Positions 7,778 through 17,084 of a stretch of DNA of 64,000 bases are shown piece after piece. The stretch is from Bog-473 sp963741995 (GTDB taxonomy: Bacteria; Actinomycetota; Acidimicrobiia; Acidimicrobiales; RAAP-2). Made by a program: the position numbers and the translations under genes. Location of the stretch: assembly GCA_963741995.1 (NCBI GenBank), contig CAVUKI010000007.1, positions 1-64,000 of the forward strand, in the 5' to 3' direction. Below the pieces are notes generated by a model that saw only the letters and a program-made list of their open reading frames with translations, had not been told where the DNA came from and searched no databases. Each line of letters opens with the position of its first letter. Position 1 is the first letter of the stretch.

Positions 7778-8338
7778 ATGCTGGCCTGGATCGATCTCGA
7801 AATGACAGGGCTCGATCCGGAGCGCCACACCATCGTCGAGATCGCCTGCCTGATCACCGACGACAACCTGGAGCTGGTCCAGGAGGGGCCCGACCTGGTG
7901 GTACACGCCTCACCCGAGCAGCTGGCGGACATGGACGATTTCGTGCGCACCATGCATACCCGCTCTGGCCTCCTCAATGCCGTGGAGGCGTCGACCCTGA
8001 CCCTCGCCGACGCCGGGGCTCAGACGCTGGCCTTCCTCAAATCACACATTCCCGAGGCCAGGACGGTCCCATTGGCGGGAAACTCCATCGGGACGGATCG
8101 GCGCTTCCTGACCGTCGAGCTCCCCGAGATCGAGGACTTCCTCAACTACCGCTCCGTCGACGTCTCCACCATCAAGGAGCTCTGCCGGCGCTGGCTCCCG
8201 GAGGTCTACAAGGCGGCCCCCGAGAAAAAAGGGGGCCACCGGGCCCTGCAGGACATCCGCGAGTCCGTGGCGGAGCTGGCCTACTACCGCGCCGCGATCT
8301 TCGACCGTGCCGTCACGAGTGAAAAGGAGACCAGGTGA
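7778..8338 (+). CDS. orn: Oligoribonuclease
   Basis: A 186-aa DEDDh 3'-5' exoribonuclease that degrades 2-5 nt RNAs and pGpG-type dinucleotides to mononucleotides. Catalytic residues are Asp6 and Glu8 (IDLEMTG), Asp107 (GTDRRF), His154 and Asp159 (HRALQDI). The start is set at ATG 7778, where the family begins (MLAWIDLEMTGLD); upstream reading is in dut antisense. Its stop overlaps the GTG of the acyl-CoA synthetase by 4 bp, so the two are probably translationally coupled. Confidence 0.96.
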   Translation: MLAWIDLEMTGLDPERHTIVEIACLITDDNLELVQEGPDLVVHASPEQLADMDDFVRTMHTRSGLLNAVEASTLTLADAGAQTLAFLKSHIPEARTVPLAGNSIGTDRRFLTVELPEIEDFLNYRSVDVSTIKELCRRWLPEVYKAAPEKKGGHRALQDIRESVAELAYYRAAIFDRAVTSEKETR

Positions 8339-10128
8339 GCACCACCGGCAAGGATGCGCCGTCGATGTCCATCGCGGACGCCAACGCAGCGCTCACCGCC
8401 CCCGGGCAGCTCTTCGAAATGGAGGAGCTCGACATCCGCGGGGTGCCCACGCGGGTGTGGAAGAACGCGCCACCCTCGCTCCGCGCCGTCATGGACATGT
8501 CGCTCGGCCACGGCGACAGCGTGTTCCTCGTCTACGAAGATGAGCGGACGACCTTCGTCGAGCATTACCGCATTGCCTGCACGCTGGCACACCGCCTACG
8601 CGACACATTCGGCATTGAGCAGGGCGACCGCGTCGCCATAGTCATGCGGAATCTGCCGGAGTGGGTCATGGCCTTTTGGGCCGCCACGCTGGCCGGCGCC
8701 ATCGTCGTCCCGCTCAATGCGTGGTGGAGCGGCGAGGAACTGCGCTACGGACTCGAGGACTCGGGCTCCAAAGTGGCCTTCGTCGACACGGAGCGGGTCG
8801 AGCGGATCCGCCCCTTCCTCGGCGGCCTGTCGAGCCTCGGCGCGTTGATCGTGGCCGACGAGCACCGCACCGAGCCCAAGGCACCCCTGGCCGCCTACGA
8901 ACCTCCGGGTGGCGCTGCGCCGGTGCCGGAGTGGCCGTTCGCTCTGGCGCTGGGCACCGTGGACGAGGCCGCCTCGCCTCCCGACCTCACCATCGATCCG
9001 GAGGACGACGCCACCATCTTCTACACGTCGGGCACCACGGGTCGTCCCAAGGGTGCGGTCGGCACCCATCGCAACATGTGCACCAACCTCATGAGCCTCT
9101 TCTTCATCAACACCCGCGGTGCCACCCGCTTCGGCACGGGCCTGGCGCCGGTGGGCGAGAAATCCCAGGCGGCCTTCCTCCTCTCGGTGCCGCTGTTCCA
9201 CGCCACGGGCTGTCATTCCGTCATGGTCTCCAACCTGGCGGCGGGCGGGAAGCTCGTGATGATGCACCACTTCGACCCCGAGCGCGCGCTCGAGCTGATC
9301 GAACGGGAGAAGATCGGCACGTTCGGCGGGGTGCCGGCCATGGTGATGCAGGTCCTCGACTCGCCCAACTTCTCGAAGTTCGACACCTCCTCCATCCGCG
9401 GCGTGTCCTACGGAGGTGCGCCCGCACCTCCTGACCTCGTGCGCCGGATCCGGGCGGCCTGGCCCATCGGGCAGCCCTCCAACGGGTACGGCCTGACCGA
9501 GACGTCATCGGTCACTTCCATGAACTCAGGTGGTGACTACATCGCCAAACCGGAGAGCGTCGGACCGCCCGTCCCCGTCTGCGACGTGGCCGTCATGCCG
9601 GAGGACTTCCCCGGTGACGACCCCGACGACACGGTCCCCCGCGGGCCCGACGTCCGGGGTGAGCTCTGGATCAAGGGGCCCAACGTCGTGCGCGGCTACT
9701 GGAACCGGCCCGAGGAGACGGCCACGACGTTCACGGACGGCTGGTTGCACACCGGCGACGTGGCGCAGCTCGACGAGGAGAACTTCATCTACATCGTCGA
9801 CCGGGCCAAGGACATGATCATCCGGGGCGGCGAGAACGTGTACTCGGTGCAGGTCGAGGCCGCCCTCTTCGAGCACCCCGCCGTTGCCGATTGCGCCGTC
9901 ATCGGCGTGCCCCACCCCACGCTGGGTGAGGAGGTGGGGGCCGTCGTGGTCCTGCGCCCGGGGGCCAAGGTGACGGCGGACGAGCTGCAGCTGCACGTGA
10001 AGGCACGGTTGGCCGGCTTCATGGTGCCGACCCACATCTGGTTCCGCTCAGAACCCTTGCCGCGCAACCCGCAGGGAAAGGTCCTGAAGCGGGAGCTGCG
10101 CAACGAGCTGGTGCCTCCCTCGGCCTGA
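8335..10128 (+). CDS. Class I adenylate-forming acyl-CoA synthetase
   Basis: A 597-aa AMP-dependent ligase that activates a carboxylic acid (probably a fatty acid) to acyl-AMP and then acyl-CoA. The phosphate-binding loop YTSGTTGRPKG begins near residue 230. YGLTETSS, DGWLHTGDVA, the hinge VDRAKDMIIRGGENV and the C-terminal Lys in NPQGKVLKREL are all present. GTG 8335 overlaps the orn stop (GTGA). Length and domain order are normal for medium/long-chain acyl-CoA ligases. The chain length accepted cannot be predicted. Confidence 0.93.
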   Translation: MSTTGKDAPSMSIADANAALTAPGQLFEMEELDIRGVPTRVWKNAPPSLRAVMDMSLGHGDSVFLVYEDERTTFVEHYRIACTLAHRLRDTFGIEQGDRVAIVMRNLPEWVMAFWAATLAGAIVVPLNAWWSGEELRYGLEDSGSKVAFVDTERVERIRPFLGGLSSLGALIVADEHRTEPKAPLAAYEPPGGAAPVPEWPFALALGTVDEAASPPDLTIDPEDDATIFYTSGTTGRPKGAVGTHRNMCTNLMSLFFINTRGATRFGTGLAPVGEKSQAAFLLSVPLFHATGCHSVMVSNLAAGGKLVMMHHFDPERALELIEREKIGTFGGVPAMVMQVLDSPNFSKFDTSSIRGVSYGGAPAPPDLVRRIRAAWPIGQPSNGYGLTETSSVTSMNSGGDYIAKPESVGPPVPVCDVAVMPEDFPGDDPDDTVPRGPDVRGELWIKGPNVVRGYWNRPEETATTFTDGWLHTGDVAQLDEENFIYIVDRAKDMIIRGGENVYSVQVEAALFEHPAVADCAVIGVPHPTLGEEVGAVVVLRPGAKVTADELQLHVKARLAGFMVPTHIWFRSEPLPRNPQGKVLKRELRNELVPPSA

Positions 10129-10197
10129 GCAGCTGGCCTTCACGCCGGGTCGGGCGGCCGCCCCGTGAGCCCGAGGAGGCGATGCAGCCCGGACGCG

Positions 10198-10225
10198 GAC
10201 GTGCCGGCCCGGGGGCCGGCACGTC
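10198..10225. terminator. Strong stem-loop between convergent genes
   Basis: A perfect 13-bp inverted repeat (GACGTGCCGGCCC and its complement) with a 2-nt loop sits between the acyl-CoA synthetase stop and the peroxiredoxin stop. It is suited to both directions. No T-tract is present. Confidence 0.65.
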
Positions 10226-10263
10226 ACATGATCAGGCCCGAGGTGTCGGGCGAACCGGTTTCC

Positions 10264-10899
10264 TCAGCGGTTGGGCTGGGGGGTCACCCGCAAGTAGGGC
10301 TTCAGGGCCTTCCAGCCCTTCGGGAAGCGGCCTTTGGCGTCGTCGTCGCTGAGCGCGGGGACGATGATGACGTCCTCACCGTCGGTCCAGTTGACCGGCG
10401 TGGCCACCGAGTAGTCAGCCGTGAGCTGGAGCGAGTCGAGCACGCGGAGGATCTCGTCGACGTTGCGGCCCGTGGAGGCCGGATACGTCAGGGTGAGCTT
10501 GACCTTCTTGTCCGGTCCGATGATGAAGACCGAGCGCACTGTCAACGTGTTGTCGGCGTTGGGGTGGATCATGTCGTAGAGGTCCGCCACCTTGCGGTCC
10601 TCGTCGCCGATCAGCGGGAAGGCCAGGGCGGATCCCTGCGTCTCCTCGATGTCCCCCGCCCATCCCTTGTGGGACTCGACCGAGTCGACCGAGAGGCCGA
10701 TCAGCTTGGCGTTGCGCTTGTCGAACTCGGGCTTGGCCTTGGAGAACGCGCCGAGCTCGGTCGTGCAGACCGGCGTGAAGTCCTTGGGGTGCGAGAAGAG
10801 GATCCCCCAGCTGTCACCCAGCCACTCGTGGAAGTTGATGGTGCCTTCGGTGGTGTCCGCCGTGAAGTCGGGGGCGGTGTCCCCGAGTCGTACTGCCAT
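10264..10899 (-). CDS. 1-Cys peroxiredoxin (Prx6 family)
   Basis: A 211-aa thiol peroxidase reducing peroxides. The peroxidatic Cys45 is in DFTPVCTTELG. The length and the C-terminal extension (Tyr-rich, ...GWKALKPYLRVTPQ) are Prx6-like rather than AhpC-like, and no resolving Cys is seen. The start is ATG 10899, preceded by GGGAGGAACACA. The longer frame upstream is discarded. The gene is divergent from the crotonase gene, with about 190 bp between them that must contain both promoters. Confidence 0.93.
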   Translation of the reverse strand: MAVRLGDTAPDFTADTTEGTINFHEWLGDSWGILFSHPKDFTPVCTTELGAFSKAKPEFDKRNAKLIGLSVDSVESHKGWAGDIEETQGSALAFPLIGDEDRKVADLYDMIHPNADNTLTVRSVFIIGPDKKVKLTLTYPASTGRNVDEILRVLDSLQLTADYSVATPVNWTDGEDVIIVPALSDDDAKGRFPKGWKALKPYLRVTPQPNR

Positions 10900-11088
10900 T
10901 GTGTTCCTCCCTGAAATGGTGAACGTCCTAGATGCGGACAGTGACTTTACCGGCTGTTCCGGCAATTGTCGACATGATTGGTCATCTTTCCCCTGACCGG
11001 GACCGACACCCAGAAAAGGGCCTTTCACCTGGGAACGAGCGGGAACTCGATGTGCGGACACCCCATCCTGTCGTGCGAGAATGCATGC

Positions 11089-11916
11089 ATGAGTCCGACA
11101 CCAGCCGCAGACGAGCCCTCATCGGGGCCGTACCGGCCGTACCGGACCGACCCCCTCATCGTCGAGCACGACGGCCCCGTGACGGTGGTCACGATCAACC
11201 GGCCCGAGCGCCGGAACGCCGTCGACAGCGTGTGCGCCGACCAGCTGCGGGAGGCCTTCCTGGCCTTCGACGGCGACGACGATCGCTCGGTGGCCGTGCT
11301 CGTCGGAGCGGAAGGGACGTTCTGCGCCGGCGCCGACCTGAAGGCGGTGTCCGAGGGGGACCGCCGGCCCATCCCCGACGAGGGCCCCGGGCCCATGGGG
11401 CCGACGCGCCTGACGCTGGGCAAACCCGTCATCGCCGCGGTCGAGGGCTACGCCGTGGCCGGCGGCATCGAGCTGGCGCTCTGGTGCGACCTCCGCGTCG
11501 CTGCCGAAGACGCGATCTTCGGTGTGTTCTGCCGGAGGTTCGGCGTGCCGCTGTGTGACCTCGGCACCGTGCGGCTCCCCCGGATCATCGGGCACGGGCG
11601 CGCCATGGACCTGATCCTCACCGGACGCGCCGTGACGGCCCAGGAGGCCTTCAGCATGGGGCTCGCCAACCGAGTCGTCGCCCCGGGTGAGGCGCTGTCG
11701 GCGGCTGTGGCGCTGGCCCACCAGCTGGCCGCGCTGCCCCAGTTCTGCCTCCGCTCGGACCGCATGAGCGCGCTCGAGCAGTGGGGGCTGACCGAGGCGG
11801 AGGCTGCGCTCGGGGAGGCCCGGCGCGGGCGCGACGTCATCAACAGCGGTGAGACGCTCGAAGGAGCACTGCGTTTTGCGGGAGGTGCCGGCCGTCGTGG
11901 CGCTGCGCTCGACTGA
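11089..11916 (+). CDS. Crotonase-family protein (enoyl-CoA hydratase/isomerase)
   Basis: A 275-aa crotonase. The oxyanion-hole segments are GTFCAGADL (76-84) and AVEGYAVAGGIELALWCDLRVA. The region where hydratases carry catalytic glutamates reads RRFGVPLCDLGTVRLPRIIG, without the usual Glu, as in the subfamily with GVPL.DGGTVRLPR. The reaction may therefore not be classical hydration. ATG 11089 is the only start in frame near the domain start. Its 3' end overlaps the next gene's start region. Confidence 0.88.
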   Translation: MSPTPAADEPSSGPYRPYRTDPLIVEHDGPVTVVTINRPERRNAVDSVCADQLREAFLAFDGDDDRSVAVLVGAEGTFCAGADLKAVSEGDRRPIPDEGPGPMGPTRLTLGKPVIAAVEGYAVAGGIELALWCDLRVAAEDAIFGVFCRRFGVPLCDLGTVRLPRIIGHGRAMDLILTGRAVTAQEAFSMGLANRVVAPGEALSAAVALAHQLAALPQFCLRSDRMSALEQWGLTEAEAALGEARRGRDVINSGETLEGALRFAGGAGRRGAALD

Positions 11917-12676
11917 CGACACCGCCAACGGAGAGCGGCCCCCGGGACGCCTCACCGTCGCCGCCTTCGACTTCGACGGCACGCTGGCCGACGGAGGGAG
12001 CGTGTTCCCCTTCCTGGTCAGCTTGCGCGGTGTCTGGCCCGTCCTGCGCGCCGTGCTGCGCCTCTCCCCCGCCCTCCTGCGCGCCGCGCTCACCGGCGGC
12101 ACCGCGGCCGACGAGGTGAAGGAGAAGCTGTTCACCCGCTTGCTCGGCGGCCTGGCCGTGGCGGACGTCGACCGCCGCTCGGCGGTCTTCGCCCACCGCC
12201 ACCTGCAACGCCATCTGCGCGCCGACGCCCGGCGGCGGCTCGAGTGGCACCGCCGGCAGGGGCACTACACGGTCATCGTCTCGGCCTCACCCGAGTGCTA
12301 CGTCAGCCCGGCCGGCGAGGAACTGGGTGTCGACGGGGTCGTGGCGACAAAGCTGGCCGTGGGCGGCGGCGGGCTGCTCACCGGCGGTTACGAGGGGAAG
12401 AATTGCCGGGGAGCGGAGAAGTATGCCCGGCTGGTCGGCCATCTCCGCGCGCGGGGCCTGCTCTCGAACAACGGGGGCGAGCAGCCGGTGTTGTGGGCCT
12501 ACGGCAACAGCCGCGGTGATCTGCGCCTGCTCAACGCGGCTGACCACGGCGTGGACGCGGGACGGCTGGGTCGGCTCGGTCGCCTGCGCGGCTTCCCCCG
12601 GCTATCCGCGGTTGCGGATGCAGCGCGGGAGACCGGTTCAGCCCGGGGTGACGGCGATGCCGACGGCGTGGCCTGA
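11897..12676 (+). CDS. HAD-superfamily IB phosphatase
   Basis: A SerB-like HAD hydrolase. Motif I is AAFDFDGTLAD, with the nucleophile first Asp. Motif II is VIVSASPECY. Motif III/IV is near YGNSRGDLRLLNAAD. A helical cap lies between. The start is uncertain: GTG 11897 has GGGAGG about 11 bp upstream and overlaps the crotonase end, while GTG 11849 and 11885 are alternatives. It probably dephosphorylates a small phosphomonoester. The gene overlaps the convergent SpoIID gene by 39 bp tail to tail. Confidence 0.85.
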   Translation: MALRSTDDTANGERPPGRLTVAAFDFDGTLADGGSVFPFLVSLRGVWPVLRAVLRLSPALLRAALTGGTAADEVKEKLFTRLLGGLAVADVDRRSAVFAHRHLQRHLRADARRRLEWHRRQGHYTVIVSASPECYVSPAGEELGVDGVVATKLAVGGGGLLTGGYEGKNCRGAEKYARLVGHLRARGLLSNNGGEQPVLWAYGNSRGDLRLLNAADHGVDAGRLGRLGRLRGFPRLSAVADAARETGSARGDGDADGVA

Positions 12677-14806
12677 GTAGCCGGGCACGGCGGTCGTGAC
12701 GTCCCCGAAGTAGGGCGCGTCGCCGTAGGCGAAGGCCTGCCCGCTGCCGTTGACGGCGTCGAACCCCTGCCCGCTGAAGTCCGGGATCAGACCGGTCATG
12801 GGGCTCTTCAGGGTCCCGAGCGCCGGCGAGACGGCGGAGATGCCGACGGACGGCGCGTCGCCGAATCCATGCGACGTGCCGCTGGCCTCCAACATCCAGT
12901 AGCCGCCGCCGTCGGGCGAGGGCGCCACTCCCACAATCGGCGTGGGCGGCGGCGTGGAGCCGAGCGACCCGTGGAATTGCGCGTCACCGAAGGCGAAGAG
13001 CCCGCCATCGGAGGCGATGAGCCAGTAGCCGCCACCGTCGTGCGTCGGCACCATACCGATGACGGGCTTGTTCAGCCTGAGGCTGCCCGTGCTGCCGTAG
13101 AACTGCGCGTCGCCGTAGGCGAAGATCCCGCCGTCCGCGGCGACCAGCCAGTAGCCCCCGCCGTCCGGGGTGGTCGCCATGCCCACCATGGGCTCGTTCA
13201 AGCGGATGCTCCCGGTGCTGCCATGGAACTGGGCGTCGCCGAAGCTGAACACGCCGCCATCACTGGCAACCTCCCAATACCCCGCCGCGTCGTGCGTCGA
13301 GGCCATGGCGACCACGGGCTGGTTGAGTCGCATGCCTCCGGTGCTCCCGTAGAACTGCGCGTTGCCGAAGCTGAAGACCCCGCCGTCCGACGCGTTGATC
13401 CAGTATCCGCCGACCCCGCCACTCGAGCCGTCGACCGAGCTCGCGCCGCCCGGCAGGCTGCCCAGCTGGGCCGGCTCGTAGTAGTGGCTCACGATCTGCT
13501 GATACGTCCAGTTGCCGTCGCCGTTGTCCTGTCCGACGGCGTAGCCGAGAGCGCCCCACTGGCCCATCCCGATGCCGTGCCCCCAGCCCTGCCCCGAGAT
13601 GTAGGCATTCGTTCCGTCTGTCGACGTCACGGTGAACAAGTCCGACTTGAGCCCGAGGTCGACATAGAACTCCGTGCCGGGAATGATGGCACTCCCGGAG
13701 GTTCCGTCGAGCGTGATGCTGGCCACCCGCCCGAACGAGGTTTCGTTGTACGGGCGGCCCGGATCGAACGTCGCCCCACCGAAACCGGTGAACGTGCCGA
13801 TCTGGGACGACCACGCAGCACTTATGGCGGTGTAGGGGACCGCGGTCGACCAGGTGTGGTTGGGATTGCCCCCACCGGCGGTCACGCCGTCGCCGTCGTC
13901 GGGCACGGCGGTGAAGGGCGACTCCTCGTTTGCGCTCGAGGTGTAGCCACCCGTCGAGGCCGAGTATTCGGTCGTGGCGATCTGGCCGTCGGGCATGACC
14001 ATCACCTGGCCGGCCGTGTCGTTGGCCGCCGCGATGCTCGTCGGTGTCTCGTACTGGACGCCGCGGTAGGTCTGACAGGTGAGGTCGCATGTGTCGGCAT
14101 ACCCGCCGTAGCCGCCGAGGTCGGCCAGGACATAGGAGCGGACGGCCACAGCCTGGGCCTCGAGCTCCTGGAAGCCCCAGTCCATGCCCTGCGGGCCGGC
14201 GCCACCGAGGGTGGCCCAGCTCGACGGCGATTCGCCGGGCACCGTGTCGGCCACGTACTGCTCGAGCGGCAACGTGTTGACCGACCGGGCCTGACCCAGC
14301 GAATTGTAGACAGCGGTCACTGTGCCGTGCACGGTCGGGCTGTAGCCGCTGACGCACAGCGTCAGGAGCCCGGCACCGACCGATGATGCCGTGGGGTTGA
14401 TCTGATTCGTCAACACCGGGGTCCAAGGTCCGGCGCACCCTGCACCCGTGTCGACTTCCCAGCTCCCCGCCGTCTGGTGGAATCGCACCGCAGCTGCGCC
14501 GGCCACCCCCGGCGCCGACACCGAGCCACCCGACGCCGCCACAATGACATCGAGGCCGTCGTTCTCGGTCATGTCGATCTTCACGTTGGTGGCGTCGCCG
14601 GGCAAGGCGTTCGACTGGGCATGCGGGGCCAGCGCCGGCACGGAGGCGCGGTCCGGCGCGTTCAGATTGGCCGCCGCCGCCGGGGATGCAAGGCCGAGCA
14701 GGGCGGTGGGCACCGCAAAGGCAAGCGAGAGGAAGAGCGCAGCGAACGCCGTGAGCGGACGGCATCGCGGCGGATGGGGGCGCGCGACAGCAGTTCCGGC
14801 CAACAC
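12638..14806 (-). CDS. Secreted SpoIID/LytB-domain protein with six 42-aa repeats
   Basis: A 722-aa exported protein. A signal peptide (hydrophobic stretch ending SPAAAA, about residue 47) is followed by a SpoIID/LytB domain near residues 170-440. That domain has LEQYVADTVPGESPSSW, a following EAQAVAVRSYVL, TCQTYRG and GWGHGIGMGQWGALGYA. SpoIID proteins are lytic transglycosylases that act on denuded peptidoglycan glycan. From about residue 468 to the end come six units of about 42 aa of the form YWLVASDGG(I/V)F(S/A)(F/Y)GDAQF.GSTG, degenerating in units 5-6. The repeats probably form a beta-propeller or solenoid. The start is GTG 14806. Sporulation itself is not implied. Confidence 0.87.
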   Translation of the reverse strand: MLAGTAVARPHPPRCRPLTAFAALFLSLAFAVPTALLGLASPAAAANLNAPDRASVPALAPHAQSNALPGDATNVKIDMTENDGLDVIVAASGGSVSAPGVAGAAAVRFHQTAGSWEVDTGAGCAGPWTPVLTNQINPTASSVGAGLLTLCVSGYSPTVHGTVTAVYNSLGQARSVNTLPLEQYVADTVPGESPSSWATLGGAGPQGMDWGFQELEAQAVAVRSYVLADLGGYGGYADTCDLTCQTYRGVQYETPTSIAAANDTAGQVMVMPDGQIATTEYSASTGGYTSSANEESPFTAVPDDGDGVTAGGGNPNHTWSTAVPYTAISAAWSSQIGTFTGFGGATFDPGRPYNETSFGRVASITLDGTSGSAIIPGTEFYVDLGLKSDLFTVTSTDGTNAYISGQGWGHGIGMGQWGALGYAVGQDNGDGNWTYQQIVSHYYEPAQLGSLPGGASSVDGSSGGVGGYWINASDGGVFSFGNAQFYGSTGGMRLNQPVVAMASTHDAAGYWEVASDGGVFSFGDAQFHGSTGSIRLNEPMVGMATTPDGGGYWLVAADGGIFAYGDAQFYGSTGSLRLNKPVIGMVPTHDGGGYWLIASDGGLFAFGDAQFHGSLGSTPPPTPIVGVAPSPDGGGYWMLEASGTSHGFGDAPSVGISAVSPALGTLKSPMTGLIPDFSGQGFDAVNGSGQAFAYGDAPYFGDVTTAVPGYSGHAVGIAVTPG
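12641..13405 (-). repeat. Six tandem 42-aa coding repeats
   Basis: About 126-bp units encoding YWxxASDGGxFxFGDAxFxGSTGxxxLxxPxVGM.xTPDG.G. The same unit recurs at 20,880-21,617 in another gene. Confidence 0.85.
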
Positions 14807-14897
14807 GATCGGACCAGGCTACCGGCGCGACCTGGGCCATTTGGTGCATGGGAGCGGCAATCGGGGTAGGGGGCGCACCGACGTACACTGCACGGCC

Positions 14898-15980
14898 GTG
14901 CGGGTCGACCAGGTCATTCCGTCCCTCGCCAGCCGTGACGCCATCGGGGTGCACACGCTGAACCTGCGCAACGGATTGCGCGCCGCCGGCATCGACTCGG
15001 ACATCTTCTACGGCAGCTACACCCAGGACGTGCAGACCGAGGGCAAGCCCGTCATTGAGCTCGGTCGAGCCAGCCGTGACCGTTGGCTCCTGTATCAAGC
15101 GTCCATCGGCAGCCCCGTGTACGACATCCTCGCGGCGCGGGCCGAGCCCAAGTTGGTGAACTACCACAACATCACTCCGCCCGACCTCCTGCGCGATTGG
15201 GAGCCCGCGGTGGCCTACGAGGTCGCACTCGGCCGCACACAACTGGCGCGCCTGGCTCCCCAGAGTCGTTTTGCCGTCGCCGACTCCGCCTTCAACGAGT
15301 CCGAGCTGCAGGCGCTCGGCTACGAGGGCACTGCTGTCGTCCCGTTGCTGATCGACATGCAGTCCAAGAGCGACGAGCCCGATCCGGAACTGGCTCGGTT
15401 CCTGGCCCGCCGCAAGGAGCGCGAGGGCGGGGCGGACCTGCTCTACGTCGGGAAGATCTCGCCGCACAAGGCACCGCACGATCTCGTCAAGATGCTCGAC
15501 GTGCTCCGCCGCACCGACGACCCGGCGGCCCGTCTGCATCTCGTCGGCTCACCGCTCGGGGAGACCTACGAACCGGCGCTGCGGGCATTCATCGACGACC
15601 TCGGGCTCGGCGACGTCGTGCATCTCCCGGGCTCTGTCAGCGGGGCGGAGCTCGAGGCCTACTTTCGTGCCGCCGACGTCTTCGTGATGGCCTCCGACCA
15701 CGAGGGCTTCTGTGTTCCTCTGGCCGAAGCCATGGGCCACGGCGTCCCGATCGTCGCCTACGGCGTGACCGCGGTGCCCGAGACGGTCGGCGGCGCCGGC
15801 CTGGTGCTGCCCGACAAGTCCGCCCTGCCCTTCGCCGCCGCCGTCGGTCGCGTCCTGCGTGACACGACGCTGCACGAGGTCCTGGCGACCGCCGGACGCC
15901 AGCGGGCGGCGGGATTCGATCTGGCGGCCTCCACGAGCCGCTTCGTCACGTTGGTGCAGCAGGCCGTCGACGCCGGTTGA
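14898..15980 (+). CDS. GT4-family glycosyltransferase
   Basis: A 360-aa GT-B glycosyltransferase, presumably retaining and using a nucleotide sugar. Start GTG 14898 gives the family N-terminus VDQVIPSLASRDAIGVHTL. The hallmark VNYHNITPP is followed by LLYVGKISPHKAPHDLV, where the C-terminal domain begins, and the donor-site region VMASDHEGFCVPLAEAMGHG with its EGFCVPLAE motif. It is on the opposite strand from the four related glycosyltransferases downstream, and its start region faces the SpoIID gene start. It belongs with the surface-glycan block. Sugar and acceptor are unknown. Confidence 0.9.
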   Translation: MRVDQVIPSLASRDAIGVHTLNLRNGLRAAGIDSDIFYGSYTQDVQTEGKPVIELGRASRDRWLLYQASIGSPVYDILAARAEPKLVNYHNITPPDLLRDWEPAVAYEVALGRTQLARLAPQSRFAVADSAFNESELQALGYEGTAVVPLLIDMQSKSDEPDPELARFLARRKEREGGADLLYVGKISPHKAPHDLVKMLDVLRRTDDPAARLHLVGSPLGETYEPALRAFIDDLGLGDVVHLPGSVSGAELEAYFRAADVFVMASDHEGFCVPLAEAMGHGVPIVAYGVTAVPETVGGAGLVLPDKSALPFAAAVGRVLRDTTLHEVLATAGRQRAAGFDLAASTSRFVTLVQQAVDAG

Positions 15981-16016
15981 GGCTCGCCCCGGTGGGTCTC
16001 AAGGCCGCGGCCGGGC

Positions 16017-17084
16017 TCAGGTCCCGAGACGCAGCGCCACCAGCAGGTCTGCGGCGCGGTCGCCGGCCGTGTCCAGGCTGAGGGCCGCCACCCGGCGCGT
16101 CGCCGCGGCCGACAGGGCGGCCCGCAGCTCCCCGTTCCCGAGCACACGGGCGACGCCTTCCGCCAGCGCGTAGGGATCGCGTGCGTCAACGAGGACACCG
16201 GCGTCGCCCACCACTTCGGGCAGGGCGCCGGCCTCGTTGGCGACGACCGGCACACCCAGTGTCATCGCCTCAATGACGGGGACCCCGAAACCCTCGTGGC
16301 GTGATGTCAGCACCAACACGTCGGACTCGGCCAGGGAAGCTGCCAATGCGGCGTCGCTCAGCGCGCCGCTGAACACGACGGCATCGTGGAGGCCCATGTC
16401 GTCGACGAAGCGATGCAGCGCGGCGGTGTACGACGGCACGACCGGCCGGCCCACCACCTGGAGGGCGGCGGCGGGGTCGTCATGGGCCCGGGTGACCAGC
16501 AGCGCCATGACGGCGAGCTCGATCGCCTTGTTCGGCGCGAGACGGCCGACACTGACCCAGCGGGCGCCGGCGTGTGGTGCCGTCGGCGACGGCGGGTCGG
16601 CACCGCTTCCGACGGGGACGATGGCGGCCGGCGGCACCGTGGCGGTGCGGTGGAAGCCGGCCTGGCCCAACTCCACCTCGTTGAAGGAGGACACGGCCAG
16701 GCCGAGTGCGGCGCGCGGCGCGAGCTCCCGCAGTTGCGTCTGGGCCAGGAGCTGATGACGCGCCATGCCGTTGTCCCAAGGGGCGTAGTACTCCGGGGGC
16801 GTCACGTTGTGGTAGTTCACGACCAGGGGTTCGGTGCGGGCAACGAGCCAGGCGCCGATGGCCGACGCCGTGGCGAATTGGTAGACGAGCACGTCTCCGG
16901 CCGCGGCCTCTTCGGCGTACTGGGCAAAGGGTCTGGTCTCGGACGCCGTCTCGGGATCGTCCATCTCCACGTAGATGCGCGACGGGATGCCGCGCCCCAT
17001 CATGACGTCACGAAGCCGCATCGTGTGGCGCCCGACGGCGTCGGCGCGGTGCAGCATCGGGACGAACTGGTGGATGCCGCTCAC
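16017..17084 (-). CDS. GT4-family glycosyltransferase
   Basis: A 355-aa GT-B enzyme closely related to the next gene upstream. It shares SGIHQFVPMLHRADAVGRHT, YQFATASAIGAWL, VVNYHNVTPPE, and the donor-site motif SRHEGFGVPVIEAM. GTG 17084 overlaps the stop of the upstream glycosyltransferase by 4 bp (GTGA), indicating translational coupling. It is the last gene of the MTase-GT-GT run at 19165-16017. The substrate is unknown. Confidence 0.9.
   Translation of the reverse strand: MSGIHQFVPMLHRADAVGRHTMRLRDVMMGRGIPSRIYVEMDDPETASETRPFAQYAEEAAAGDVLVYQFATASAIGAWLVARTEPLVVNYHNVTPPEYYAPWDNGMARHQLLAQTQLRELAPRAALGLAVSSFNEVELGQAGFHRTATVPPAAIVPVGSGADPPSPTAPHAGARWVSVGRLAPNKAIELAVMALLVTRAHDDPAAALQVVGRPVVPSYTAALHRFVDDMGLHDAVVFSGALSDAALAASLAESDVLVLTSRHEGFGVPVIEAMTLGVPVVANEAGALPEVVGDAGVLVDARDPYALAEGVARVLGNGELRAALSAAATRRVAALSLDTAGDRAADLLVALRLGT

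Noticed and set aside
5795..7906. 703-aa version of the WS/DGAT protein
   Set aside because: The N-terminal 220 residues are antisense to orn and dut shadow. The ribosome site and family start point to 7234.
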